Below are positions 46,401 through 54,633 of a DNA stretch of 58,860 nucleotides, piece by piece. Each line of letters begins with the position of its first letter. Position 1 is the first letter of the stretch. The notes below the pieces were generated by a model, which searched no databases, had not been told where the DNA came from, and saw only the letters and a list, made by a program, of their open reading frames with translations. The stretch lies in the NCBI GenBank assembly GCA_011053095.1, contig DRHS01000196.1:1-58860 (forward strand). Direction: 5' to 3'. The stretch comes from Bacteroides sp. (lineage in GTDB: Bacteria > Bacteroidota > Bacteroidia > Bacteroidales > SM23-62). A program made the translations under genes and the position numbers.

Positions 46401-46485
46401 GTTCTTTTGTAATCAGGTAAACAACTGCGGCAATTAGAAAAACGATCCAGCCAGTTATGATGTTGGCTCGTCTGAATGAATTCAT
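43435..46485 (-). CDS. DUF2723 protein, PMT-like membrane glycosyltransferase
   Basis: 1016 residues from the ATG at 46485 ([19 protein letters not shown]), preferred over a start 12 codons earlier. The first half holds about a dozen TM helices with [29 protein letters not shown], which resembles the first loop of protein O-mannosyltransferases (acidic catalytic pair D/E). The second half is soluble and periplasmic, with tetratricopeptide-like helices near the C terminus ([20 protein letters not shown]). DUF2723 proteins are near-universal in Bacteroidetes and are thought to be involved in general protein O-glycosylation or lipid-linked sugar transfer, although the chemistry is not settled. 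Confidence 0.88.
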   Translation of the reverse strand: [1016 protein letters not shown]

Positions 46486-46560
46486 AGACAATAGTTTCGA
46501 GGTAATTCGGATTATCAGCAAATAAAAGTATTTTTCACGAGATTCACGGCGATTTTAAGA

Positions 46561-47133
46561 TTAATTAACTTTGATAAAACGCCATGGACGGGAGGCCCAG
46601 TACTCTCCGGCATAGGCTATCCCTATTCGGGGACTGCCCTCAACCTTCACCACGCCCGGATGATCCTCAACCCATAGCCGTTCCGAGTCAACCAGCGATT
46701 CCCCATAGAAGTCCCTTCCAATCTCAAACTCCCTGCTTAGCCGGCCCGGTCCCTCAACCGAATCCAGACCACGCAGAAGCACCGCCTGGGGTACTGCCTC
46801 CTCTCCTGTGACGATGTTTAGCATCCAGTACATGCCATAAATGAGATACATATAGATGCAACCTCCTGGATCAAACATGATCCTGTTCCTTTCCGTTCTT
46901 CCCTTTGATGCATGACAGGCAAGGTCTTCCGCTCCCCGGTATGCCTCCACTTCAGTTATCCGTCCAGACATTTGCCTTCCGTCGGCGAACCGGCGAACCA
47001 GTAATTTCCCCAATAGCTCCGGAGCAACATCAAGGACATCCCGCCTGAAAAAATCTGTAGTCAGCCTTGGGTTGACTGCCAATCCTTGATCTTCCCCCAC
47101 TAGTAAATGATCTTGTCTGATTTCTGGTCCCAT
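46561..47133 (-). CDS. DNA-3-methyladenine glycosylase (AAG/MPG family)
   Basis: 190 residues. It removes alkylated purines from DNA. Family text: FFRRDVLDVAPELLGKLLVRR, then ITEVEAYRGAEDLACHASKGRTERN (catalytic Glu in EVEAY), then PGGCIYMYLIYGMYWMLNIVTG and GPGRLSREFEI. The C terminus SPRIGIAYAGEYWASRPWRFI is complete. The annotated ATG overlaps the end of the deaminase gene by 34 bases; a start nearer LTTDFFRR would also keep the domain. The only base-excision gene in the window; it sits between a glycan membrane enzyme and a purine deaminase. Confidence 0.92.
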   Translation of the reverse strand: MGPEIRQDHLLVGEDQGLAVNPRLTTDFFRRDVLDVAPELLGKLLVRRFADGRQMSGRITEVEAYRGAEDLACHASKGRTERNRIMFDPGGCIYMYLIYGMYWMLNIVTGEEAVPQAVLLRGLDSVEGPGRLSREFEIGRDFYGESLVDSERLWVEDHPGVVKVEGSPRIGIAYAGEYWASRPWRFIKVN

Positions 47134-47570
47134 AGCTTAAATGCCTCGAGGGCTTGTGCACCAAGTAGCTGGCTGAAACTCATCTGCCGCCGGTCGAGGG
47201 GGCGCTCCATCTCCTCGTAAATATGCTCGTCCTGGAAACCGTAACGGGCAGCATCCTCCCTGCTGTTGCCATAATAGATTTCGCTGAGTCCGGCCCAATA
47301 AACAGCGCCGAGGCACATGGGACAAGGTTCACAGGTAGTATAGAGGATGCAGTTATCCAGATGAAAATTTTCGAGTTTACCGGTGGCTGCCCGGATGGCG
47401 TTTACCTCGGCATGGGCTGTTGGATCATTATCGTCAGCAACCGTGTTTACACCCGTGGCAAGGATTTCACCCTCACGGGCAATAATTGCAGCGAAGGGTC
47501 CTCCTCCCCTCTCTACATTTTCGATCGAAAGGCGGATGGCCTGCTGCATTATTTCTTCGTGGCTTTGCAT
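47100..47570 (-). CDS. Guanine deaminase / nucleoside deaminase
   Basis: 156 residues, the same length as Bacillus subtilis GuaD. CDA-fold zinc site: HAEVNAIRAA (His ligand and catalytic Glu) and PCPMCLGAVYWAG (two Cys ligands). The layout NDPTAHAEVNAIR, then LDNCILYTTCEPCPMC and the C-terminal WDQKSDKIIY is closer to guanine deaminase than to TadA, which usually ends differently and has a tRNA-binding C terminus. It would convert guanine to xanthine and ammonia. It starts 16 bases after the O-antigen ligase-like gene and overlaps the glycosylase gene. Confidence 0.85.
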   Translation of the reverse strand: MQSHEEIMQQAIRLSIENVERGGGPFAAIIAREGEILATGVNTVADDNDPTAHAEVNAIRAATGKLENFHLDNCILYTTCEPCPMCLGAVYWAGLSEIYYGNSREDAARYGFQDEHIYEEMERPLDRRQMSFSQLLGAQALEAFKLWDQKSDKIIY

Positions 47571-47586
47571 TCAGCAATATTATGAA

Positions 47587-49155
47587 TTAATCTTTTCTTG
47601 GTACGGTTGCCAGCAAAAAGAGAGCATAGAAAAAAGCAAAAAATGAGACCCCGGTATGGGTTTCGAGGGTGTCTTCATTCAGCCAGGACAAAAGGACAAT
47701 CAATATAAACATCCAGATCAGGTAATCACGGTTTTTGCCTTCCAGGAAAATGGGATACAAAAAACTGATCATGATCCATACAAAACCAATGATCCCAAAG
47801 GTCAGAAGGAATGTTAAAAACTGGTTGTGTGCCCTCAGGCGCCAGGGCATGGTCAGGGGACTTCCCATACTTTCGTAGTATTCCTCGTAATGGCTGACCA
47901 CGTCACCCGTGCCAACCCCGAACCAAAGATGCTCCTTAAAAATCGCAGATGCCGCCTCGAAATACAAGATCCTCTGGGTAACCGAATGACCGGATGGATT
48001 TCCACCTTTTCTGTACACATCAACCTGCCAAATGATCTCGTAAACCTTGGCATAAAAACTCCATTTCCTCCCATACAGATAATTGGCCTTCCCCTGCTCA
48101 ATGCAGTCAATATCTTCAGAGCTTAACACCCCTACTCCGACAGAATCTTTTCGCAATCCCAGGGAGGTAAGATACCGGATTAGCGTGAACCTGATATCAT
48201 TTCCCTGGGCATCCGTTCCCATGTAATCAATCTCACTGACACGATTCCATTCCTGCTTCATTTCAGGTTCACAAAGATATAGCCAGATGTAGTTGCCATT
48301 CTCTAAAAAGGGACTGCTGAAATCGTGTGTATAAGGCCTTCCCCCTGTGGTTGTCTGCTCGATTGTCTCAGGATCGAAATGTTTTACATTGTAAAAGCGG
48401 CCAAGTGATTTGGTCAGTAATGACATTCCCATTACAAGAGCTGCCAGCATAATTACAGCAAGGGTCCACCGGAGAACAACACTCCATACCCTGTGCAAAT
48501 AGATCCAGAAAATCAAAAAGGAGACAAACAGGAATATGAAAATCCCGGTAATTGACTGAAGGATAAACAGGAATATTACAAGCCATATCATTATCCCCGT
48601 ATAGACTGGTGGTTCCCAGGACCTGGGTGAGTATTCCCTCTTGAAAACCATGTAGATTAATGAAAATATGGCAACATTAATCAGAAGTGAAAATCGGATA
48701 TGGCTGACAAATAATGAAATTTCTCTCATGTCCTTGAAATCCACATCAATGATACCAAACAGTGCCGAGATACTGGCCAGTGATCCTATCACTACTCCGG
48801 CCGCAAGAGCGAGAAGTATCCATTTCAGTTGTGACTGACTCACCGGAGGGGTTGTCCCCATTAATATAACGAGGCCCAGCATGGGAAGCTTGATCCTGAG
48901 ATCATGAAAAGCATAGGAGTAATCGCTGGTATAAAGGAGTCCAATAAGAAACAATAAATAGATGGAGACGATCATCCAGATGGAACGGCGGCTGCGAAAC
49001 ATCAACCACTTCTCCACGTAACGGCCTTCCAGTAACCAGTTTCCCAACAAGACAAGTTGGAAAAGGCTTGTAGTATAAACCGAAAGGGGAAGGCTTGCTG
49101 CAAGACAGGCCAGAGTAATAAAATAGATTCTGGAATGTACTTCCTTGCCGAACAT
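47587..49155 (-). CDS. O-antigen ligase / Wzy-like family protein
   Basis: 522 residues, about ten to eleven TM helices. The large periplasmic loop (about 260-420) and the motif RAHNQFLTFLLTFGIIGFVW near the C terminus are diagnostic of the O-antigen ligase/polymerase (Wzy_C) superfamily. It joins or polymerises lipid-linked glycan at the outer face of the inner membrane. It is the first gene of the minus-strand set ligase-deaminase-glycosylase and is separated from the ribosomal operon by the divergent rplM promoter. Ligase versus polymerase cannot be separated by sequence alone. Confidence 0.88.
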   Translation of the reverse strand: MFGKEVHSRIYFITLACLAASLPLSVYTTSLFQLVLLGNWLLEGRYVEKWLMFRSRRSIWMIVSIYLLFLIGLLYTSDYSYAFHDLRIKLPMLGLVILMGTTPPVSQSQLKWILLALAAGVVIGSLASISALFGIIDVDFKDMREISLFVSHIRFSLLINVAIFSLIYMVFKREYSPRSWEPPVYTGIMIWLVIFLFILQSITGIFIFLFVSFLIFWIYLHRVWSVVLRWTLAVIMLAALVMGMSLLTKSLGRFYNVKHFDPETIEQTTTGGRPYTHDFSSPFLENGNYIWLYLCEPEMKQEWNRVSEIDYMGTDAQGNDIRFTLIRYLTSLGLRKDSVGVGVLSSEDIDCIEQGKANYLYGRKWSFYAKVYEIIWQVDVYRKGGNPSGHSVTQRILYFEAASAIFKEHLWFGVGTGDVVSHYEEYYESMGSPLTMPWRLRAHNQFLTFLLTFGIIGFVWIMISFLYPIFLEGKNRDYLIWMFILIVLLSWLNEDTLETHTGVSFFAFFYALFLLATVPRKD

Positions 49156-49277
49156 ATTGCAATTTAAAATATTATTGTTTTAAACCTTATAAAAGAATTA
49201 TTTTACTCTATTAAAACCTAAGGTAATAACCTGATAGCGAGACTTTTGTCAAACGAAAAAATTATTTGTATTGTTTA

Positions 49278-49309
49278 TTGCCGTATTCGAAAAAAGATTT
49301 GTATTTTTG
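49278..49309 (+). promoter_or_regulatory. Promoter of the ribosomal-protein operon
   Basis: TTG at 49278-49280, a 21-base spacer and TATTTTTG at 49302-49309 (exact TAnnTTTG). It gives a leader of about 45-50 bases before the GTG start of rplM at 49364, and lies inside the longest reading frame, which therefore does not start at its first codon. Confidence 0.6.
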
Positions 49310-49363
49310 CGAACCACAATTTTAGGGTTAGAATATCATAAACAGACAAATAAATCAAGGAAA

Positions 49364-49819
49364 GTGGATACTTTGAGTTACAAGACAAAATCGGCAAATA
49401 GGAAGACTGTTAAGAAGGAATGGGTCCTGGTCGATGCCAATGATCAGATTCTGGGAAGATTAGCCAGCAATGTAGCTTTCATACTGAGAGGAAAGCATAA
49501 GCCGGATTTTACTCCACATGTAGATGGCGGGGACAATGTTATTATTATCAATGCGGAGAAAGTAAAGCTCACCGGTAAGAAAATGACTGATAAGCAGTAT
49601 TTCAGGCATACAGGCTATCCGGGTGGACAGGTAATTGAAACCCCGGAAAAACTGATGGCCAAAAAGCCCATTGCAGTTGTAGAAAAGGCTGTTAAGGGAA
49701 TGCTTCCAAAAAGCAGGCTTGGGGCGGAATTATTCCGTAACCTGAATGTTTATGCCGGTTCCGAACATCCCCATGAAGCACAGAAACCAAAAAAAATTAA
49801 TCATAACGATATTAAGTAA
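49364..49819 (+). CDS. rplM: 50S ribosomal protein L13
   Basis: 151 residues from GTG at 49364 (protein begins [20 protein letters not shown]), chosen because it matches the Bacteroidetes L13 N terminus. The longer frame (49271) would span the promoter. Core text is [35 protein letters not shown] split over residues 20-55, followed by [21 protein letters not shown], all as expected for L13, which binds 23S rRNA early in assembly. First gene of rplM-rpsI(-rpsB-tsf); 6 bases to rpsI. Confidence 0.97.
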   Translation: MDTLSYKTKSANRKTVKKEWVLVDANDQILGRLASNVAFILRGKHKPDFTPHVDGGDNVIIINAEKVKLTGKKMTDKQYFRHTGYPGGQVIETPEKLMAKKPIAVVEKAVKGMLPKSRLGAELFRNLNVYAGSEHPHEAQKPKKINHNDIK

Positions 49820-49825
49820 TACCCC

Positions 49826-50212
49826 ATGGAGGTTATTAATACTATAGGAAGAAGAAAGGCAGCAGTTGCCAGGATCTATTTAAGCGATGGCAAAGGACAG
49901 ATCACTATCAATAAGAAGGATTATAAAGAATATTTCCCTAAGGAAACACTGCAATACGTTGTAGAACAGCCACTCAAACTTGCCGAGGTCCATGGCAAAT
50001 ATGACATCAAAGTCAATCTCGACGGTGGCGGTTTCAAGGGACAGGCAGAAGCACTCCGGCTTGCCATTTCAAGAGCTTTGGTTAAGATCGACCCGGAGGT
50101 CAAGCCGTTACTGAAGACCCAGGGACTACTTACCCGTGATCCACGTGAAGTGGAGCGGAAGAAGCCAGGACAGCCGAAGGCACGAAAGAAATTCCAATTC
50201 TCCAAGCGCTAG
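49826..50212 (+). CDS. rpsI: 30S ribosomal protein S9
   Basis: 128 residues, MEVINTIGRRKAAVARIYL at the start and the highly basic conserved C terminus KKPGQPKARKKFQFSKR, which reaches into the P site of the small subunit. Follows rplM by 6 bases, the order found in most bacteria. The 137-base gap after it holds a possible structured leader for rpsB. Confidence 0.98.
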   Translation: MEVINTIGRRKAAVARIYLSDGKGQITINKKDYKEYFPKETLQYVVEQPLKLAEVHGKYDIKVNLDGGGFKGQAEALRLAISRALVKIDPEVKPLLKTQGLLTRDPREVERKKPGQPKARKKFQFSKR

Positions 50213-50236
50213 GCCGCGGGCTTTGTTTAGTATCCA

Positions 50237-50314
50237 AACCTGAGGGACTCCTGCAATCCGGTCTGAAAAAGCTGATACCAGCAATGAACCGGAATCCAGG
50301 GCTACCCACAGGTT
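50237..50314 (+). promoter_or_regulatory. Possible structured RNA leader of rpsB
   Basis: Three helices nest in order in the 137-base gap before rpsB: AACCTG/CAGGTT (50237-50242 with 50309-50314), TCCGGT/ACCGGA (50257-50262 with 50288-50293) and GCTG/CAGC (50271-50274 with 50279-50282). Such leaders often bind the encoded ribosomal protein to control its synthesis. The structure ends 35 bases before the ATG. It has not been checked against other genomes. Confidence 0.4.
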
Positions 50315-50349
50315 GATAAAGAGAAAGTAAACATAAATTCAATATTGTA

Positions 50350-51213
50350 ATGAAAAGTTTTAATGAGTTATTAGATGCAGGTGTGCATTTCGGCCACCTG
50401 AAAAGGAAGTGGAATCCAAACATGGCTCCGTATATCTTTATGGAGAAAAACGGGATCCATATTATTGATCTTCAAAAAACAGCAGATAAGCTTGATGAAG
50501 CCTCGGCTGCACTTAAGCAAATTGCCAAGTCTGGAAGGAAAATACTCTTTGTCGCTACCAAAAAGCAGGCAAAAGATATCGTTTCCGAATGCGTACAAAA
50601 GATTAACATGCCTTATGTTACGGAACGCTGGCCCGGTGGAATGCTAACAAACTTCCCGACCATCCGTAAGGCAGTCAAGAAGATGACAACAATTGACAAT
50701 ATGGCTACCGATGGTACCTTCAAAGTGCTTTCAAAGCGTGAAAAACTTCAGATTATGAGGCAACGTGCCAAGCTTGAGAAAAACCTTGGAAGCATTGTCG
50801 ATCTGACCCGTCTTCCGGCAGCATTATTTGTTGTTGATATTACCAAGGAATACATCGCAGTACGTGAAGCCAGCAGGCTGAACATACCAGTATTTGCAAT
50901 GGTGGATACAAACTCAGATCCAAGGATCGTTGAATTCCCCATCCCTTCAAATGACGATGCCTCAAAATCAATCAGCCTGATTGTTAACGAGGTTTGCGAT
51001 GCAATTGAAGAAGGACTGGGTGAGCGCAGGATGGAGAAAGAAAAGGAAGTTGCCAGCAAGGAGAAAGAAGCCCAGAAAAAAGTTGAAGAAGCTGAGGGTT
51101 TAGCAACTAAAGAACCTGAAGCAGTTTTGGAAAAGATTAAAGAAGTTTCCGCAGTACGTAAGGCAAAAGAAGCTGCTGCCCCCGTAGCCGAAAAGGATCC
51201 CGAAAAAAAATAA
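50350..51213 (+). CDS. rpsB: 30S ribosomal protein S2
   Basis: 287 residues, against about 240 in Escherichia coli. The core (residues 1-230: [20 protein letters not shown], then [20 protein letters not shown], then [20 protein letters not shown]) is normal. The last 55 residues are a Lys/Glu/Ala-rich tail, a feature of several Bacteroidetes S2 proteins that bind near S1 and the anti-Shine-Dalgarno region, where this phylum differs from E. coli. Followed by tsf after 30 bases. Confidence 0.97.
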   Translation: MKSFNELLDAGVHFGHLKRKWNPNMAPYIFMEKNGIHIIDLQKTADKLDEASAALKQIAKSGRKILFVATKKQAKDIVSECVQKINMPYVTERWPGGMLTNFPTIRKAVKKMTTIDNMATDGTFKVLSKREKLQIMRQRAKLEKNLGSIVDLTRLPAALFVVDITKEYIAVREASRLNIPVFAMVDTNSDPRIVEFPIPSNDDASKSISLIVNEVCDAIEEGLGERRMEKEKEVASKEKEAQKKVEEAEGLATKEPEAVLEKIKEVSAVRKAKEAAAPVAEKDPEKK

Positions 51214-51243
51214 TTGATTAAATAATTTAAAAATATTAAAGAA

Positions 51244-52074
51244 ATGGCTGATATTAAAGCTGCTGACGTTTCAAAACTCAGGAAAATGACCGGTGCCGGA
51301 ATGATGGACTGTAAACAAGCCCTCCAGGAAGCAAACGGTGATTTTGAAAAGGCTACCGAAATAATTCGCAAAAAAGGACAGTCCGTTGCCAACAAAAGGG
51401 CCGACCGTGAAGCATCCGAAGGAGTTGTTCTGGCAAAGACCACTGCAGATGGCAAGCAGGGGTTTATGATCGTCCTTAATTGTGAAACTGATTTCGTGGC
51501 AAAGAACGATAACTTCATTGCATTTGCCCGGAGCATTCTTGATCTGGCTACAGAAAAACAACCCGCTGACCTTGATGCCCTCAAGGCTCTTGACCTCTCC
51601 GGTAAATCTGTTGAAGAAGCAGTGATCGAACAGGTTGGTATTATTGGAGAGAAACTCGAACTTCCCTTCTACAATAAAATAGATGCCGCAAGCGTAACTG
51701 CCTATATTCATCCTGGAAACATGCTCGCAAGTCTGGTTGGACTTAACCAGGAAATCGCTGACACACAGGTAGGTAAGGACGTTGCCATGCAGATAGCCGC
51801 AATGAACCCGGTTGCCGTCAACAGGGATGGCATTACCCAGGAAGTCATTGACAAAGAACTGGAAATTGGCCGTGAGCAGGCACGCAAAGAAGGCAAGCCC
51901 GAGGCGATTCTCGACAAAATTGCTGAGGGAAAACTCAACAAGTTCTTCAGGGAGAACACACTGCTTGACCAGGCTTTTGTAAAAGACAATAAAAAAACTG
52001 TAACTCAGTACCTCCAGAAGGTAGAGAAGGAGCTTACCGTCACCGGTTTCGTCCGTTTCGGTCTGAAAAACTAG
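51244..52074 (+). CDS. tsf: Elongation factor Ts
   Basis: 276 residues. Starts ADIKAADVSKLRKMTGAGMMDCKQAL (the TGAGMMDCK signature), then the core NCETDFVAKNDNF and the C-terminal domain; complete. It is the nucleotide exchange factor for EF-Tu. Last gene of the ribosomal transcript before the terminator at 52095. Confidence 0.98.
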   Translation: MADIKAADVSKLRKMTGAGMMDCKQALQEANGDFEKATEIIRKKGQSVANKRADREASEGVVLAKTTADGKQGFMIVLNCETDFVAKNDNFIAFARSILDLATEKQPADLDALKALDLSGKSVEEAVIEQVGIIGEKLELPFYNKIDAASVTAYIHPGNMLASLVGLNQEIADTQVGKDVAMQIAAMNPVAVNRDGITQEVIDKELEIGREQARKEGKPEAILDKIAEGKLNKFFRENTLLDQAFVKDNKKTVTQYLQKVEKELTVTGFVRFGLKN

Positions 52075-52094
52075 TAAGACTAATAGCCGAGTTG

Positions 52095-52132
52095 AACCGC
52101 GATCAGCATTATGTTGGTTGCGGTTTTTTTTT
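52095..52132 (+). terminator. Terminator after tsf
   Basis: AACCGC with GCGGTT at the base, an inner CAGCA/TGTTG pairing with one G-U pair, and a T-run of about nine (52124-52132). It lies 20 bases past the tsf stop and separates tsf from pyrH. Confidence 0.8.
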
Positions 52133-52138
52133 ATTAAT

Positions 52139-52146
52139 TATCTTTA
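52139..52146 (+). promoter_or_regulatory. Weak -7 box before pyrH
   Basis: TATCTTTA, one base from TAnnTTTG, sits just after the tsf terminator and 20 bases before the pyrH ATG. The terminator makes a new promoter necessary or readthrough incomplete. No clear -33 site. Confidence 0.3.
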
Positions 52147-52165
52147 ATTCCTCTAATCAACGACT

Positions 52166-52876
52166 ATGGTCAAATACAAAAGGATACTTCTAAAGTTAAG
52201 CGGGGAATCCCTTTCGGGGGAAGCCGGGCAGGGCATTGATCCCACCAGGCTCAGTGAATATGTCAACCAGATCAACGAGATCACAGAACTCGGGGTTGCC
52301 GTGGGAATTGTCATCGGAGGGGGTAATATTTTCCGTGGTCTATCAGGTACATCGGAAGGTTTTGACAGAGTTAAAGGCGATTACATGGGGATGCTGGCTA
52401 CGGTTATAAATGGACTGGCTCTTCAATCCGCCTTCGAAAATTCAGGAAAAAAAGCATCCCTTTTCACTGCCATCCCCATGGAACCGGTAGGAATGCGTTA
52501 CGGAAAGGAGAAAGTCCTGGATTGCCTATCCCGCGGTGAAGTGGCCATTTTTACCTTCGGTACAGGAAATCCCTTTTTCACAACTGACACAGCATCTTCT
52601 CTGAGAGCCGTTGAAATTGAGGCAGACGTGCTTCTGAAGGGCACCCGGGTAGATGGTGTGTATAGTACTGATCCTGAGAAGGATCCATCGGCAACAAAAT
52701 ACAATGAAATCACATTTGATGATGCTATCTCTAAGAATCTCAAGGTGATGGACCAGACAGCATTTTTAATGTGTCTTGAAAATAAGCTTCCCATTATTGT
52801 TTTCAATATGAATGAAAAGGGGAACCTGAAACGGGTCATTATGGGTGAAAGTATTGGTACATTAGTGAAAATCTGA
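52166..52876 (+). CDS. pyrH: UMP kinase
   Basis: 236 residues. Bacterial-type hexameric UMP kinase of the amino acid kinase fold: YKRILLKLSGESLSGEAGQG, IVIGGGNIFRGL, DYMGMLATVINGLAL, GTGNPFFTTDTASSLRAVEI and VDGVYSTDPEKDPSA are all conserved. It makes UDP in pyrimidine synthesis. Followed after 38 bases by frr, the usual pairing. Confidence 0.97.
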   Translation: MVKYKRILLKLSGESLSGEAGQGIDPTRLSEYVNQINEITELGVAVGIVIGGGNIFRGLSGTSEGFDRVKGDYMGMLATVINGLALQSAFENSGKKASLFTAIPMEPVGMRYGKEKVLDCLSRGEVAIFTFGTGNPFFTTDTASSLRAVEIEADVLLKGTRVDGVYSTDPEKDPSATKYNEITFDDAISKNLKVMDQTAFLMCLENKLPIIVFNMNEKGNLKRVIMGESIGTLVKI

Positions 52877-52914
52877 TTATATTTCAGTTTTAAAATTGCA
52901 AAATACATTCAGCC

Positions 52915-53478
52915 ATGGACGAATTGGTTATAATGGTTTTGGACGAAGCCAGGGATAATATGAACAAATCCATTGATCACCTGGAAAGCCAACTCATAAA
53001 AATCCGTGCCGGCAAGGCCAATGCTAATATCGTAGATGGAATCATGGTAGACTATTATGGAGTGATGACACCCCTGAACCAGGTGTCTAACATAGGCACT
53101 CCTGATGTAAAAACAGTTATGATTCAGCCATGGGATAAAAATGTGATTCATCCCATCGAGAAAGCCATACTTCAGGCCAATATCGGGATCACACCGGAAA
53201 ACAATGGTGAAATCATTCGACTCAGCATTCCGCCCCTTACTGAGGAACGAAGGAAGGATCTTGTCAAACAGGTCAAGCAGGAGGGAGAGGACACAAAGAT
53301 AGGGATACGTAATGCCCGCCGTGATGCCAACGATGAGTTGAAATCTCTCCAAAAGGATGGTCTTCCTGAAGACGAACAGAAGAACGGTGAATCAGAAGTA
53401 CAGAAGCTCACAGATGAGTATATCGAAAAGGTAGACAAGGATTTGGAGCTTAAGGAGGTTGATATTATGAAAGTTTAG
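52915..53478 (+). CDS. frr: Ribosome recycling factor
   Basis: 187 residues with the RRF core: LESQLIKIRAGKANANIVDGI, IQPWDKNVIHPIEKAIL, GIRNARRDANDELKSLQKDG and the C-terminal KLTDEYIEKVDKDLELKE helix. It separates post-termination ribosomes with EF-G. Its last 14 bases overlap the 3' end of the convergent radical SAM gene, so the two transcripts are antisense at their ends and no terminator fits between them. Confidence 0.97.
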   Translation: MDELVIMVLDEARDNMNKSIDHLESQLIKIRAGKANANIVDGIMVDYYGVMTPLNQVSNIGTPDVKTVMIQPWDKNVIHPIEKAILQANIGITPENNGEIIRLSIPPLTEERRKDLVKQVKQEGEDTKIGIRNARRDANDELKSLQKDGLPEDEQKNGESEVQKLTDEYIEKVDKDLELKEVDIMKV

Positions 53479-54565
53479 CAATTCCTTCCGTACAATTCGT
53501 GCAAATTTCGATTCCCTTTCTTTCTGTAAGGACTTTCTTTCTAAAATCCTGGTATTCTTTGCTTTTCCAGATCGATCCGAATCCTGAAGCCACAGCCGGG
53601 TTTTGTTCACCTGACATTTCCTTTCCCCCGAGACGGCCCATCGGAAATTCTGCTCGCTTGTCAAAACAACAGGGGACAATGATTTTATCACTTGTAATGA
53701 CTGTCGTCTGCCAAAGGCGTTTACAGCGGTTTCGCAGCGTAGCCCTTAATTTCCATTCCCCGGAAGGGGATTTTTCATAACGACTGAATTTATGGGGAAA
53801 TACGGGGCCACTTCCCTTCGGACTCAGAGATTCCTTGTTACCATTTGCGACCGGTATCAACTCATCGGCAGATTCCGGATATTCAATCTGGGCTGACTTA
53901 ATCCATAATTTATCTGCCCCCCAATCCCTGGCCAATCTTTTCGCTTCAGGAATTTGCAGCTGGTTATGCCTGAAGACCAGGAACTGGATGATCAGGTATG
54001 GCTTATTGGATCCTTTTTCCCGGCGAAGGCGGTCCAGCGTCCTGACTCCATGCTCAACCTTCTGAAACTCCCCTCCCCTGCGGTAAGTCTGGTAAGACTC
54101 CTGGTCGGTACCATCCAGTGAGATAATAATGCGATCGAGTCCCGCGTCGACCAGTTCCCGGCAAACATCCTCTGTCAGCAGCTGTCCGTTAGTAGATGTC
54201 TGGGTGTAAATATTCCGATCTGAAGCCAGCCTGACAAATCTTGCAAACCTTTGATTCATAAGTGGTTCACCCTGAAAATACAGGCTGAGCATAGAGGTTG
54301 AAGGCGAGATCTGATCAAGCAACTCCCTGTAAGCATCCTCTGTCATGAATTTATTTTCGCGAGCTATGTCTCCCGCTCCAACCGGGCACTGGGGACAGGT
54401 AAGATTGCATACCGAAGCGGGTTCAATGCTGACAAACCATGGACTACCCCAGACTATGGGTCTTTTCAATATGGCAGAAAAACTATATGAAAGCTGAACG
54501 ACAAGGATATTCCACAGCTTGCGAAGGGTGAGCTTTCGAATGAAATTTATAGTATCCGGCAGCAT
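53465..54565 (-). CDS. Radical SAM/SPASM domain protein
   Basis: 366 residues. The 4Fe-4S motif is C-x3-C-x2-C in ASVCNLTCPQCPVGAG (about 53-60), followed by the GE-type LYFQGEPLMN and RIIISLDGTDQESYQTYRRGG strands of the barrel. The C terminus has a SPASM-like cysteine set (NRCKRLW, VPCCFDKR, EICTNCTEG) that would hold auxiliary clusters. SPASM enzymes modify peptides or assemble cofactors; no precursor peptide gene is seen next to it. The N-terminal 30 residues contain a hydrophobic stretch. It stands alone, convergent with frr. Confidence 0.87.
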   Translation of the reverse strand: MLPDTINFIRKLTLRKLWNILVVQLSYSFSAILKRPIVWGSPWFVSIEPASVCNLTCPQCPVGAGDIARENKFMTEDAYRELLDQISPSTSMLSLYFQGEPLMNQRFARFVRLASDRNIYTQTSTNGQLLTEDVCRELVDAGLDRIIISLDGTDQESYQTYRRGGEFQKVEHGVRTLDRLRREKGSNKPYLIIQFLVFRHNQLQIPEAKRLARDWGADKLWIKSAQIEYPESADELIPVANGNKESLSPKGSGPVFPHKFSRYEKSPSGEWKLRATLRNRCKRLWQTTVITSDKIIVPCCFDKRAEFPMGRLGGKEMSGEQNPAVASGFGSIWKSKEYQDFRKKVLTERKGIEICTNCTEGIAKLS

Positions 54566-54633
54566 ACGGTTTTTATTATCGGCTTCATCCCGTAGGTGTT
54601 TCCTGTGGCTTTCAGTCTCCTGCCGGCTGAGTC

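Noticed and set aside
47100-47570. Deaminase as TadA (tRNA adenosine deaminase)
   Set aside because: Length, the NDPTAHAEV context and the C-terminal end fit guanine deaminase better; TadA remains a minor possibility.
50748-51584. 278-codon minus-strand ORF across rpsB and tsf
   Set aside because: Ser/Leu/Ala-rich shadow of two highly conserved genes; no independent evidence.
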